Of a DNA stretch of 64,000 nucleotides, positions 24,544 to 32,919 are shown piece by piece. The translations under genes were made by a program, and so were the position numbers. How positions within the stretch are numbered: position 1 is the first letter of the stretch; each line of letters begins with the position of its first letter. The notes beneath the pieces were generated by a model. That model did no database searches. It was not told the origin of the DNA and was given only the letters and a program-made list of their open reading frames with translations. Origin of the DNA: Microbacterium sp. LWO13-1.2 (GTDB taxonomy: Bacteria > Actinomycetota > Actinomycetes > Actinomycetales > Microbacteriaceae); the NCBI RefSeq assembly GCF_038397725.1, contig NZ_CP151634.1:2604001-2668000 (forward strand). Direction: 5' to 3'.

Positions 24544-24557
24544 TGAACCGAAGTTCA
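24544..24557. promoter_or_regulatory. Palindrome in the Lrp/MFS divergent region
   Basis: TGAAC-CGAA-GTTCA is a perfect 5-bp dyad lying 44 bases from the Lrp-type gene start and 55 bases from the MFS gene start. A shorter palindrome ATCCGGAT lies at 24520-24527. Their position makes them candidate sites for the Lrp-type regulator or its promoter. No binding evidence. Confidence 0.4.
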
Positions 24558-24611
24558 ACCCCATGCATACGATTTGGGAATTCTTCGGATTCAGGACGAC
24601 AGGGAGCATCC

Positions 24612-25910
24612 ATGAGCAACACCTCGTCACACCCCGCGCTCAGCCAGGCGCAGACGAAGAAGCCGCGAACCCGGCTGAGCCGAGATGCGAAACTCGCGGT
24701 CCTCCTCTTCTTCCTCGGCTGGGTGATGAGCTACGCGGACAGGCAGCTCATCACGCTCGCGCTGCCCTACATCGGCGAGGATCTCTCGCTCAGTCCGACG
24801 CAGCAGGGCATGCTCATCTCGGCATTCTTCGTCACCTACGCGATCGTCCAGATTCCCGGCGGCATGCTCGTCGACAGGCTGGGGGCGAAGCGCACCGCCG
24901 TCGCTGGTGTGCTCGCATGGTCCGTGTTCACCGTCGCGACCGGTACCGCAGGATCGTTCGCCGTGATGCTCGCGGTGCGAGCCCTCTTCGGCATCGGCGA
25001 GGGCGTCTACCCTGCAGCATCGGTGAAGGCCGTCGCAGAGAGGACGACATCCGAACAGCGCATGACCGCCACGGGCTGGATGTACAGCTCGAACGCCGTC
25101 GGCACGATCGTCGCGGCCGTGGCCGGAGCGGCCCTCATCGGCTTCATCGGCTGGCAGGGAGCCTTCTTCGTCCTCGGGGCCGTCGGAGTGCTCGTCGCGG
25201 TCGCGATCGGCGTCTTCCTCCCCAAGGTGCGCGCCGACTCGGCCGCCGCAATCGCTGTGGAGGAAGAAGCGGCGTCGACGATCGCCACCAAGGATCTGTT
25301 CCGGTCCGCGGCACTCTGGGGGCACGTGGCGATGTTCTTCGGTTACGGGGTCGTCGCTTGGGGGATGAGCGCATGGGTGCCGAGCTACCTCGTCTCGGCG
25401 CGCGGCATCCCCCTGGGCGTGGTCGCGGCGGCCGCCGTGATCCCGGTGCTCGCCGGTGGCGTCGCCTCAATCCTGGGAGGTCGTCTCGTGGATCGGCTGG
25501 GCGGCCGGCATCGACTGATCGTCGTCCCTGGCATGCTCGCCTGCATTCTCGTCCTGGCGATGATGACGCAGGAGCTGCCCGTCCCGGTCTTCATCACGCT
25601 CATCGGGCTGCTCTCGTTCTTCAGCGGGATGTGTTACATGCCCGTCTTCTCGAGCCCCGTGCGTGGCCTGCCCACCGGAGTGGTCGGGACCGCATACGCG
25701 ACGATCAGCACCGGGAGCCAGGTCGCCGGCATCCTCACTCCGACGATCATGGGCGTCGTCGTCGAGAACGTGAGCTGGGAGGCCGCCTTCGGCGTCCTCA
25801 TCGCCGGCTGCGTGATCTGCCTTGTCGCCGCACTGCTGGTGCCGCGGGGGCCGGAGGAGTTCCTCGCCACATTCACCCGACGCGAGAAGGCGACGGCCGA
25901 TGCCATCTGA
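24612..25910 (+). CDS. MFS transporter, organic anion/hexuronate-like
   Basis: A 432-residue transporter with 12 predicted spans. The early motif VMSYADRQLITLALPYIGED and the following MLVDRLGAKRTAVAGV (motif A) are typical of the anion:cation symporter/ACS family and relatives. A second motif A-like loop, GGRLVDRLGGRHRLIVV, lies in the second half. The start has GGGAGC upstream. It overlaps the M20 peptidase gene by 11 bases, so uptake and hydrolysis of one class of compound are probably coupled. The substrate is likely an N-acyl or amide-linked acid. Confidence 0.88.
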   Translation: MSNTSSHPALSQAQTKKPRTRLSRDAKLAVLLFFLGWVMSYADRQLITLALPYIGEDLSLSPTQQGMLISAFFVTYAIVQIPGGMLVDRLGAKRTAVAGVLAWSVFTVATGTAGSFAVMLAVRALFGIGEGVYPAASVKAVAERTTSEQRMTATGWMYSSNAVGTIVAAVAGAALIGFIGWQGAFFVLGAVGVLVAVAIGVFLPKVRADSAAAIAVEEEAASTIATKDLFRSAALWGHVAMFFGYGVVAWGMSAWVPSYLVSARGIPLGVVAAAAVIPVLAGGVASILGGRLVDRLGGRHRLIVVPGMLACILVLAMMTQELPVPVFITLIGLLSFFSGMCYMPVFSSPVRGLPTGVVGTAYATISTGSQVAGILTPTIMGVVVENVSWEAAFGVLIAGCVICLVAALLVPRGPEEFLATFTRREKATADAI

Positions 25911-27186
25911 CCCCCTGCTCCGGTCGGAACCGTCGGATCCGGTGTTGGAGCTTTATCGTGACCTGCACCGCCACCCTGAGCTCAGCGGTCAGGAATCCCG
26001 CACCGCGGCGCGGCTGGCGGCGGAGCTGGCCCGGCGCCGGGTCGATGTCAGGGAGGGCATCGGCGGCACCGGCGTCGTCGGGATGCTGAGGAACGGCGAA
26101 GGCCCCACCGTGCTCCTGCGCGCCGACATCGACGGTCTCCCGATCCGCGAGCTGACAGGCGTGCCCTACGCCTCGACAGTCAGCGGCGTCGACAGGGCTG
26201 GGGTGACCGTGCCCGTCATGCACGCCTGCGGCCACGATCTGCACGCGGCCGCCCTCATCGGCGCCGTCGACGTTCTCCAGGCCCGCTCGGCGGAATGGGC
26301 GGGCACCGTCGCCATCGTCTTCCAGCCGGCCGAGGAGACGGGGGAGGGCGCGCTCGCCATGATCGCCGACGGGCTGTCCGACATCGTCGGCACGCCCGCC
26401 GTCTGTCTGGGGCAGCACGTGTCGCCCGTTCCGGCGGGGGTCGTCGTGACCGCCGCGGGCACGTACGGTGCCGCCTCGGACAACTTCCGCATCCGCTTCC
26501 ACGGCGTGGGCGGACACGCCTCGACGCCCGAAGCCGCGGTGGACCCGATCGTCGCGGCGGCCGCCACGGTGATGCGACTGCAGACGGTGATATCGCGGGA
26601 GACCGGGGCGCACGAGCCTGCGGTCCTCACCGTATCCTCGGTCCACGCGGGGCAGGCCGAGAACGCCATTCCGGACGAGGCCGTCCTCACGGTCAACCTC
26701 CGCAGCTTCAACCCGTCGACGCGTCAGCGCCTCATCGCCTCCCTGCACCGGGTGGTGGACGCGGAGGCCGCCGCAGCGGGCATGACGAAGCGACCCGACG
26801 TCGAACGGATCAGCGGTGCGCCGCTGCTGGTGAACGACCCCGAGGCCACGCGGAGCACTCTCGGCGCGATCGGAGAGGCCGGACTCGATGCCCACATCGT
26901 CGCGCAGCCGATGACCGGCAGCGAGGACTTCGGCGTCCTCGGCGAAGCCCTCGGCTGTCCGAGTGTGTTCTGGCACTGGGGCGGAACGGATCCCGGCAGA
27001 TACAGCTCGAACGACCTCGTCACCCTCATGACCGAGGCGCGTTTCCCTGCCCATATCCCCATGAACCATTCGCCGGAGTATCTGCCAGACCTGGAGTGGG
27101 CTCTTCCCGCCGGCATCCGATCCATGACGGCGGCGGCCCTGCACTGGCTGAACACAGACCACGCCCTCCCTACAGAAGGACCTTGA
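25900..27186 (+). CDS. M20-family metal-dependent amidohydrolase
   Basis: A 428-residue enzyme. The metal motif HACGHDLHAAAL lies near residue 107, the catalytic glutamate in QPAEETGEGA, and FHGVGGHASTPEAAVDP marks the dimerisation domain. A late ligand is expected in PMNHSPEY. This is the pattern of N-acyl amino acid/hippurate hydrolases (AmhX/IAA-amino acid hydrolase type). It starts inside the end of the MFS gene and ends 5 bases before the amidase gene, so it is in one operon with both. Confidence 0.9.
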   Translation: MPSDPLLRSEPSDPVLELYRDLHRHPELSGQESRTAARLAAELARRRVDVREGIGGTGVVGMLRNGEGPTVLLRADIDGLPIRELTGVPYASTVSGVDRAGVTVPVMHACGHDLHAAALIGAVDVLQARSAEWAGTVAIVFQPAEETGEGALAMIADGLSDIVGTPAVCLGQHVSPVPAGVVVTAAGTYGAASDNFRIRFHGVGGHASTPEAAVDPIVAAAATVMRLQTVISRETGAHEPAVLTVSSVHAGQAENAIPDEAVLTVNLRSFNPSTRQRLIASLHRVVDAEAAAAGMTKRPDVERISGAPLLVNDPEATRSTLGAIGEAGLDAHIVAQPMTGSEDFGVLGEALGCPSVFWHWGGTDPGRYSSNDLVTLMTEARFPAHIPMNHSPEYLPDLEWALPAGIRSMTAAALHWLNTDHALPTEGP

Positions 27187-27191
27187 CGACG

Positions 27192-28608
27192 ATGAACGAC
27201 CTCACCTACCTCTCCGCCACCGAGTGCATCACGCGATATCGCGCGGGTGACGTGTCGCCCGTCGACGTGCTCGAAGCACAGCTCGCGCAGACGGCGCGCG
27301 TCGACAGTTCGCTGAACGCCTTCACCGAGACCATGGCGGACACGGCGCGTGCGCAGGCGGAGGAATCGGAGCGCCGCTACCGCGACGGGACTGCTCGCGC
27401 ACTCGAAGGCGTCACCGTCGCTGCCAAGGAGAAGCACCAGATCGCAGGCATGCACGTCGTCGAGGGGTCGAATGCCTGGGACGGCTACACGGCGACGGAG
27501 AACGCGCCCATCATCGACAGGCTCCTGGATGCCGGGGCGATCATCCACGCGAGAACGGCCACGCCCGAGTTCTCCATCGCCGCTTTCACGCACTCGGACC
27601 GGTGGGGCGTGACGAGGAACCCGTGGAACCCCGAGTTCTCGCCCGGAGGTTCATCCGGCGGATCCGGGGCGGCGCTCGCGGCCGGAATGACGACTCTCGC
27701 CACAGCATCCGACATCGGCGGATCCACCCGTGGGCCTGCGGCGTTCACGGGGAACGTCGGCTACAAGGCGCCATACGGACGCATTCCTGGAGTCGGGCCG
27801 ATGAGTGTCGACTACTACCGCGGCGATGGGCCGATGGGGCGCACCCGTCGACGATGTCATGCTCTTCACGAATGTCATCAGCGGACCGGATCCGCGTGAC
27901 CACGTCGCTCTGCGCCCGAAGGTCACTCTTCCTGCCAGCTTTCCGGGCGTCGAGGGCCTTCGCATCGCCCTCAGCGTCGACCTCGGCGGATTCAGCGTCG
28001 CGAAGGAGATCGGGGAGAACACGCGTCGGGTTGCGGCGGCGCTCGCCGAAGCCGGCGCGGAGATCGTCGAGGTCGATTTCGCATGGACTCGAGAACTCAT
28101 CATCGGCGCAGCGATGCCGCATTTCGGTCACATGATGGGATCCATGGTCCAGGGCTTCGTGGGAGGCAGAGTCTCGGAACTGAGCGATTACGCCCGCGAC
28201 TTCGTGGAGCAGACCCGTGCGGTCCGTGCCTCCACCGCGATGTTCGATGCGGCGAAGGCTGAATATGCGGTCCAGCGAGAGCTCGCGCGTGTGATGAGTG
28301 GCTACGACGCGCTGCTCTGCCCGACCACCGCGGCTGTCGGACTTCCGGCCGGCGACACGCTCGTCAACGGCATCGACATCGACGGCCGGATCGTCTCCGG
28401 CCTCGAGGGCACCCTCACGCTCCCGTTCAACATCAGCAATCGATGCCCGGTCCTGGCCGTGCCCAGCGGTCACGCGGAGAACGGGATGCCGACCGGCGTC
28501 CAGATCGTCGGGCACACGTATGACGACGCCACGGTGTTCCGCATCGGAAAGGCCGTGGAGAGCCTGCTTCCGTGGACCTACACTGGAACGCACCGCCCGG
28601 CGCTCTGA
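27192..28608 (+). pseudogene. Amidase (amidase signature family), split by a one-base insertion
   Basis: Two frames together give a full amidase of about 471 residues. The first half (27192 onward) has the catalytic lysine K79 in AAKEK, the GGSSGGSGAAL signature near residue 152 and the nucleophile region SDIGGSTRG (S178). After residue 218 (MGRT) the frame is lost. The correct sequence resumes one base later as VDDVMLFTNVISGPDPRD and runs to 28608. The cause is an extra C in the CCC at 27844-27846. The upstream frame stops at 27899. It could be a real mutation or a sequencing error; a complete active site would otherwise be present. Confidence 0.85.
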
Positions 28609-28638
28609 TCGCGCAAGTTTCTTTGTGAGGAGGAGCGA

Positions 28639-29526
28639 GTGAGCGTGTCGATGCGCCTCGTGGGACTGTATTTGCGAGCACGGAGCAAGAGACATTTCGC
28701 CACTGTCGATGGTGCGCGCAGGATGCTGGCGAGGGAGAAGGCGTCGTCAGAGCCGCCGGAGAAACTCCGTGCTCGTCTCTCGATGAGCTCGACGGAGTAT
28801 GACGGGTTCCGGTGCTGGAGCGTCGAACCGCATCATGCGAAGCCCAGCAGCACGGTGATGTACCTGCACGGCGGAGCGTACGTCAACGAGATCTCCCCGC
28901 AGCATTGGGATCTGATCGGACGGATCGCCGAGAAGGGTGTCCGTGTCGTCGTACCCGTGTACGGCCTCGCGCCGCAGCACGGCTACACGGCCGCGTACCG
29001 GATGCTCGCCGACGTCTACCGTGACATCCTGTCGACGACTCTCCCCTCCGCCGTTCACTTCGCCGGCGACTCCGCTGGAGGAGGGCTCGCGTTGGGCTTC
29101 GCCCAGACGCTCCTCGGCACGGGAATTCCTCAACCTGCGGGGCTGGTGCTCATGTCGCCCTGGCTTGACCTCGCGCTGCAGAACCCGGACATCGAGCGAC
29201 TCGCCCGCACGGACCCGTGGCTCGCGGTGCCTGGCGTACGGGAGTGCGGCCGATCCTGGGCGGAGGGTGCCGATCCGCGGATTCCGCAGCTGAGCCCGCT
29301 CAGTGGGACTCTCGCAGGACTCGGGCCGGTGGAGATCTACATCGGCACTCACGACATCCTGTTGCCCGACGTCTTGCTCCTGCGCGACCGTGCGGCAACC
29401 GAGGGTGCTGTTCTCACCCTCACCGTCTGCTCGGGGGCAGTGCACGTCTACCCGCTCACGCCGACGAGGGAAGGCCGCGAGGCATCCGCTCGAATCGTGG
29501 GGCGCCTGGCCGTCGACGCTCGGTAG
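28639..29526 (+). CDS. Alpha/beta hydrolase of the hormone-sensitive-lipase family
   Basis: A 295-residue esterase. The oxyanion motif is YLHGGAYVNE near residue 74, the nucleophile motif GDSAGGG near 143, and the acid and histidine are expected in GTHDILLPD and AVHVYP. GTG at 28639 has AGGAGG just before it. It starts 30 bases after the amidase, on the same strand, and is probably the last gene of the MFS-peptidase-amidase operon. The 286-base stretch after it (29527-29812) shows no supported gene. Confidence 0.88.
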   Translation: MSVSMRLVGLYLRARSKRHFATVDGARRMLAREKASSEPPEKLRARLSMSSTEYDGFRCWSVEPHHAKPSSTVMYLHGGAYVNEISPQHWDLIGRIAEKGVRVVVPVYGLAPQHGYTAAYRMLADVYRDILSTTLPSAVHFAGDSAGGGLALGFAQTLLGTGIPQPAGLVLMSPWLDLALQNPDIERLARTDPWLAVPGVRECGRSWAEGADPRIPQLSPLSGTLAGLGPVEIYIGTHDILLPDVLLLRDRAATEGAVLTLTVCSGAVHVYPLTPTREGREASARIVGRLAVDAR

Positions 29527-29812
29527 CGCGGCTCAGCCTCCGATCGCCGACAAGGCCCTGGCCTGCGCGACGACCGCCGCGCGCCGCGACGACGCGGTGC
29601 TGCCCGGAGCGACGAGTGCGGCGACGGTCGACACGAACTCTCACAGCCACGGGGGACCGGCAATCCGTGCTACCGGCCGGCTCGCGGCCATCTCCGCCGA
29701 GCGGCTCGTGGAGTTGCGGCTGCGCGGTGCCGTGATGATGGCGGATGCTGTGGGCTTCGATGAACTCGAGCGTGCCGGCGGCGTCGTCCGGGTCGGGCTC
29801 TAGAGTGTTGCC

Positions 29813-30295
29813 ATGCAGGACGTACATCCCGAATGGACCCAGGTCGACCCGATCGGGCATCGTGCCGCGCTCGGAATGCGCGTGGCGGCCGTGGTCCTGA
29901 CCCTCATCGCCGTCGGTGGTGGGGTCCTGAGCCTGCGCCTGGCGCCGGAGTGGTGGGCCGTCGCGGCGACCCTGCTGGTGTGCGCGTTCGTCGCCCTCGT
30001 CGGCGTCAGCCTGTGGGTCAACGCCGTCGCGCGCGAGAAAGCAACTGTCGCGCTGAGGCCGACCGGTCGTCGTGTCTCCCTTCCGGTGGTCCTCGCGGAA
30101 GACATCACGGACGAGATGGAGACGTTCCGCCTGCATCTGAAGCTGCCGATCGAGGGCGGAGCAATGGTGCAGCACGCCTGCAGCGACAACCGCTGCGTCG
30201 AGGCGGCGCACGCGTTACCCGGTTCTGAGGTGCCCGCCATGATCGACGAAGCGCGAAGGATCTGGGGCGTGATCCACGGGCCCATCGACCGCTGA
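29813..30295 (+). CDS. Hypothetical membrane protein with two spans
   Basis: A 160-residue protein with two hydrophobic spans, about residues 22-42 and 46-68, then a soluble C-terminal domain with HLKLPIEGGAMVQHACSDNR and several Cys/His residues. No signal peptide or family motif is recognised. It converges with the alpha/beta hydrolase gene and has no obvious partner. Function unknown. Confidence 0.65.
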   Translation: MQDVHPEWTQVDPIGHRAALGMRVAAVVLTLIAVGGGVLSLRLAPEWWAVAATLLVCAFVALVGVSLWVNAVAREKATVALRPTGRRVSLPVVLAEDITDEMETFRLHLKLPIEGGAMVQHACSDNRCVEAAHALPGSEVPAMIDEARRIWGVIHGPIDR

Positions 30296-30317
30296 GCCGC
30301 TCGAGGGCGGTCGCTCG

Positions 30318-31100
30318 CTACTTCGTGACTCCTGCAAGACGAGCCAGCCGCTCGGCCATCGCATCCGGCTCCCACGAGTGCCAGGCCCCGGCCAACTGCT
30401 CAGAGACGCCGTCGGGAGCGGCGGCAGCGAGTTCGTCGGCGGTCGCGATCATGCCGGGGAAGGTCTCGGTGCCGACGATCGCGATCAGAGGGGCACGGAC
30501 GGCGGACAGCACGTCGCGATAGCCACGTTCCTCGACCTCCATCAACGCCTCGCCATCCGGTACCCACCCGAGCACGACCTGCGGGTACGCGGGCGACTTC
30601 TTGAGTTCCTCGAGCCACTCCGGCGGCATCCCGACCATGTAGTGGGCGACCGCCTCCTCGAGATCGTCGGCCTCGATCGCACGGCGGACGTTCGTCCACC
30701 AGGATGCTGCGCCGCCCTCGAACAGGCCGAGCGGGGCCTCCCAAAGAACTAGTCCGGCGAGATTCGGCGTGCGGGCGGCGGCGAGCAGCGCGATCGCGCA
30801 GCCGGAGGAGTGGCCGATCAGAATGACGGGGGCGTCGGCTTCCGCGGCGAGCGCACCGATCGCATCCAACTGCGCCGGAAGGTCGATCGGAGCCTCCGAC
30901 GTCGATTCGCCCCGTCCGATGCGATCGGGGATGAATGCCCGGCCGCCGCGCACCGCGAATGCCTCTCCGGTCGCGAGGGTGACGGGATCCTCAGCACGAG
31001 TGGGGCCGGCACCCGCGATGAAGATCGCCGTGACCGCGCCGGGAGCGCCGAGGTCGTCGTAGACGATGCGATCGCCACGTGACGTCGTGATCGCGCTCAT
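30318..31100 (-). CDS. Alpha/beta hydrolase
   Basis: A 260-residue hydrolase. The N-terminal strand VTAIFIAGAGPTRAEDPVTL is followed by the nucleophile elbow ILIGHSSGCAIALL, and a late catalytic histidine is in GAWHSWEPDAMAE. Such proteins hydrolyse small esters or lactones; the substrate is not predictable. ATG at 31100 overlaps the DUF1905 stop (ATGA), so they form an operon divergent from a TetR gene. Confidence 0.85.
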   Translation of the reverse strand: MSAITTSRGDRIVYDDLGAPGAVTAIFIAGAGPTRAEDPVTLATGEAFAVRGGRAFIPDRIGRGESTSEAPIDLPAQLDAIGALAAEADAPVILIGHSSGCAIALLAAARTPNLAGLVLWEAPLGLFEGGAASWWTNVRRAIEADDLEEAVAHYMVGMPPEWLEELKKSPAYPQVVLGWVPDGEALMEVEERGYRDVLSAVRAPLIAIVGTETFPGMIATADELAAAAPDGVSEQLAGAWHSWEPDAMAERLARLAGVTK

Positions 31101-31375
31101 GCCACGGCCTCGATCCGCACGCGCACGCGGTCGCCGACCGCCTTGCCGAGGAGCTTTCTCGTCGCGGCCTTCACTGGTCCGAAATGGAGACCGCGCCCGG
31201 TCGGCATGAGTGTGATCTGCACTGGAGTGTCATCGATGAGTCCGGTCACGCGCACGGGATTGCCCGTACCGAAATGCGCGATCGAACCCGGCACGTCGAA
31301 CACGGTCCACGATCCGGCTTCGTCGGGATGGATGAGTTCCGCTTCGAACTCAAGAGGGGCCTTACTGTTCATCAT
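31097..31375 (-). CDS. DUF1905 protein
   Basis: A 92-residue soluble protein. The start LEFEAELIHPDEAGSWTVFD with VPGSIAHFGTGNPVRV and the end AVGDRVRVRIEA fit the DUF1905 beta-barrel family, whose role is unknown. GGGAG stands just before two adjacent ATG codons; the first is annotated. It forms an operon with the alpha/beta hydrolase and is divergent from the TetR-type gene. A second DUF1905 gene lies at 44804. Confidence 0.8.
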   Translation of the reverse strand: MMNSKAPLEFEAELIHPDEAGSWTVFDVPGSIAHFGTGNPVRVTGLIDDTPVQITLMPTGRGLHFGPVKAATRKLLGKAVGDRVRVRIEAVA

Positions 31376-31410
31376 TTTCTCCCACTTTCAAGACTTGTCG
31401 GTCTGATTTC

Positions 31411-31421
31411 TCTAAACTAGA
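31411..31421. promoter_or_regulatory. Palindrome TCTA-AAC-TAGA before the TetR gene
   Basis: A short perfect dyad lies in the 55-bp gap between the DUF1905 gene start and the TetR gene start, 9 bases upstream of the latter. In such a narrow divergent region it is a candidate operator for the TetR-family protein. The dyad is short and could be chance. Confidence 0.35.
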
Positions 31422-31430
31422 CTCATCGGT

Positions 31431-32087
31431 ATGAAGTCGTCAAGAGGTGCGGCAGAACTCCGTCCGAGCTCGGTGCGCAAGCGCGAATCCATGCTTGCCG
31501 CAGCGCAAGAGCAGTTCCTCGCCAACGGGTACGACGCGGTCACGATGGACTCGATCGCGCAGGCATCCGGCGTCGCCAAGCAGACGCTCTACAGCCACTT
31601 CGGTGGCAAGGAGGGGCTGTTTCTCGAGCTCGTCGGCTCACAGACCCGCGCGGCGAGCGAGCGTGTGCTCGGTGAACCTCCGCTCTTGGCGCCCGGCGTG
31701 GATGCCCGTTCCGTGCTCGCACCTATCCTCGAGCAGCAGCTTTCCATCGTGCTGACACCCGGGCTGCTCGCCCTGCGACGCCTGGTGATCGGGCTCCTGC
31801 CTCAGTTTCCGGATCTCGCGCGCTCTCTGCATCTGCACGGCCCGCAGCGCGCGATCGACTCGCTCGCCGAGGTCCTCGTGCGCCTGGATGCCGCGGGCTC
31901 GTTGCGGGTGCCCGAGCCGGTGCTCGCCGCCACCCAGCTCAACTGGCTGGTCATGGGAGAGCCCATCAACCGGGCGATGCTGCTCGGCGACGACGAGGCA
32001 CTGCCCGACGTCGACGTCGCCACGCAGGTCGGATGCGGCCTCGACGTGTTCCTCGCTGCGTACAGCGTGGACGCAGCGCGCGCCTAG
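31431..32087 (+). CDS. TetR-family transcriptional regulator
   Basis: A 218-residue regulator. The helix-turn-helix is YDAVTMDSIAQASGVAKQTL, followed by YSHFGGKEGLFLELV, and the C-terminal half is the variable ligand domain (TetR_C type with LALRRLVIGLLPQFPDLAR). It is divergent from the DUF1905-hydrolase operon, which it probably represses. It ends 91 bases before the DUF2306 gene. Confidence 0.9.
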   Translation: MKSSRGAAELRPSSVRKRESMLAAAQEQFLANGYDAVTMDSIAQASGVAKQTLYSHFGGKEGLFLELVGSQTRAASERVLGEPPLLAPGVDARSVLAPILEQQLSIVLTPGLLALRRLVIGLLPQFPDLARSLHLHGPQRAIDSLAEVLVRLDAAGSLRVPEPVLAATQLNWLVMGEPINRAMLLGDDEALPDVDVATQVGCGLDVFLAAYSVDAARA

Positions 32088-32178
32088 GGATTTCTCCCGA
32101 GGCGACGGGGGATAACCCGACCGAAGCCGAAGGCCAGCCGGGTGTCCGCACCGCCATGCCGCTCCTTACGCTCGCGGC

Positions 32179-32910
32179 ATGACAACGAAAACGACTCAGG
32201 ATGCCGCCGTGGAGCCAGGCCCCGTGTCTGCTCCCGGCGCCGCCAGACGCCGGGTCAGCTGGGCGTTTGTCGCCCTCGCATCGATCGCGGTTGCTGCCTT
32301 CCTCGTCAGTCAGTATGCGAACGGAGATCTCAAATCGCAGGCGGAGGGCGGAGTCGGCCTTGCCCCCCACTACCTCACGCTGCCCCCGGTGCTGCAGGCC
32401 GCGTTCTATCTCCACATCGGACTCGGCGGCGTCGCCTTGGCCCTCGGGCCGCTGCAGTTCTCTCAACGCTTTCGCAACCGGTTCCGTCGCGCCCACCGAA
32501 TGATCGGGCGCATCTACCTCGTCTCGGTCGCCCTGGGCGGCACGGCGGCTCTCGTTCTCTCGCCGACCAACCAGGCCGGGTTGGTCGGCTTCTTCGGGTT
32601 CGGTTCCCTGGCAGTCCTTTGGCTGTTCACCGCCTGGCGTGCCTATCGGGCGATTCGCACGGGTGATGTCCGCAGTCACCAGGCCTGGATGATCCGCAAC
32701 TTCGCTCTCACTTTCGCCGCCGTCACACTCCGGCTCTGGATGGGTGTGTTCATCACAGGTCAGCTCTCCTTCGGACATGACATCGACTTCGGCGTGGCTT
32801 TCGACAACGCATACGTCACGGTGCCGTTCCTGTGCTGGCTGCCCAACATCATCGTCGCGGAGTTGCTGGTGCGGCGCCGCGGGTTGCCTGCATTCCGGAT
32901 CACCGGATAA
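32179..32910 (+). CDS. DUF2306 membrane protein
   Basis: A 243-residue protein with about six spans. The key family pattern is HIGLGGVALALGPLQF, then RRAHRMIGRIYLVSVALGG and the SHQAWMIRNFALTFAAVTLR motif with conserved His, Trp and Arg. DUF2306 proteins are found in many bacteria and have no known role; a haem- or quinone-related function has not been shown. It converges with the MFS gene with a 9-base gap. Confidence 0.85.
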   Translation: MTTKTTQDAAVEPGPVSAPGAARRRVSWAFVALASIAVAAFLVSQYANGDLKSQAEGGVGLAPHYLTLPPVLQAAFYLHIGLGGVALALGPLQFSQRFRNRFRRAHRMIGRIYLVSVALGGTAALVLSPTNQAGLVGFFGFGSLAVLWLFTAWRAYRAIRTGDVRSHQAWMIRNFALTFAAVTLRLWMGVFITGQLSFGHDIDFGVAFDNAYVTVPFLCWLPNIIVAELLVRRRGLPAFRITG

Positions 32911-32919
32911 CGGGCCCTG

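Noticed and set aside
23490..24611. Upstream extension of the MFS gene frame across the Lrp-type gene
   Set aside because: The extension is arginine/glycine-rich shadow of the opposite-strand regulator; the transporter begins at the ATG at 24612 with its own ribosome-binding site.
29527..29812. Open frames after the esterase gene, one ending in a helical Ala/Glu-rich stretch
   Set aside because: No start signal, no family pattern and overlapping frames in both directions. I see no supported gene.
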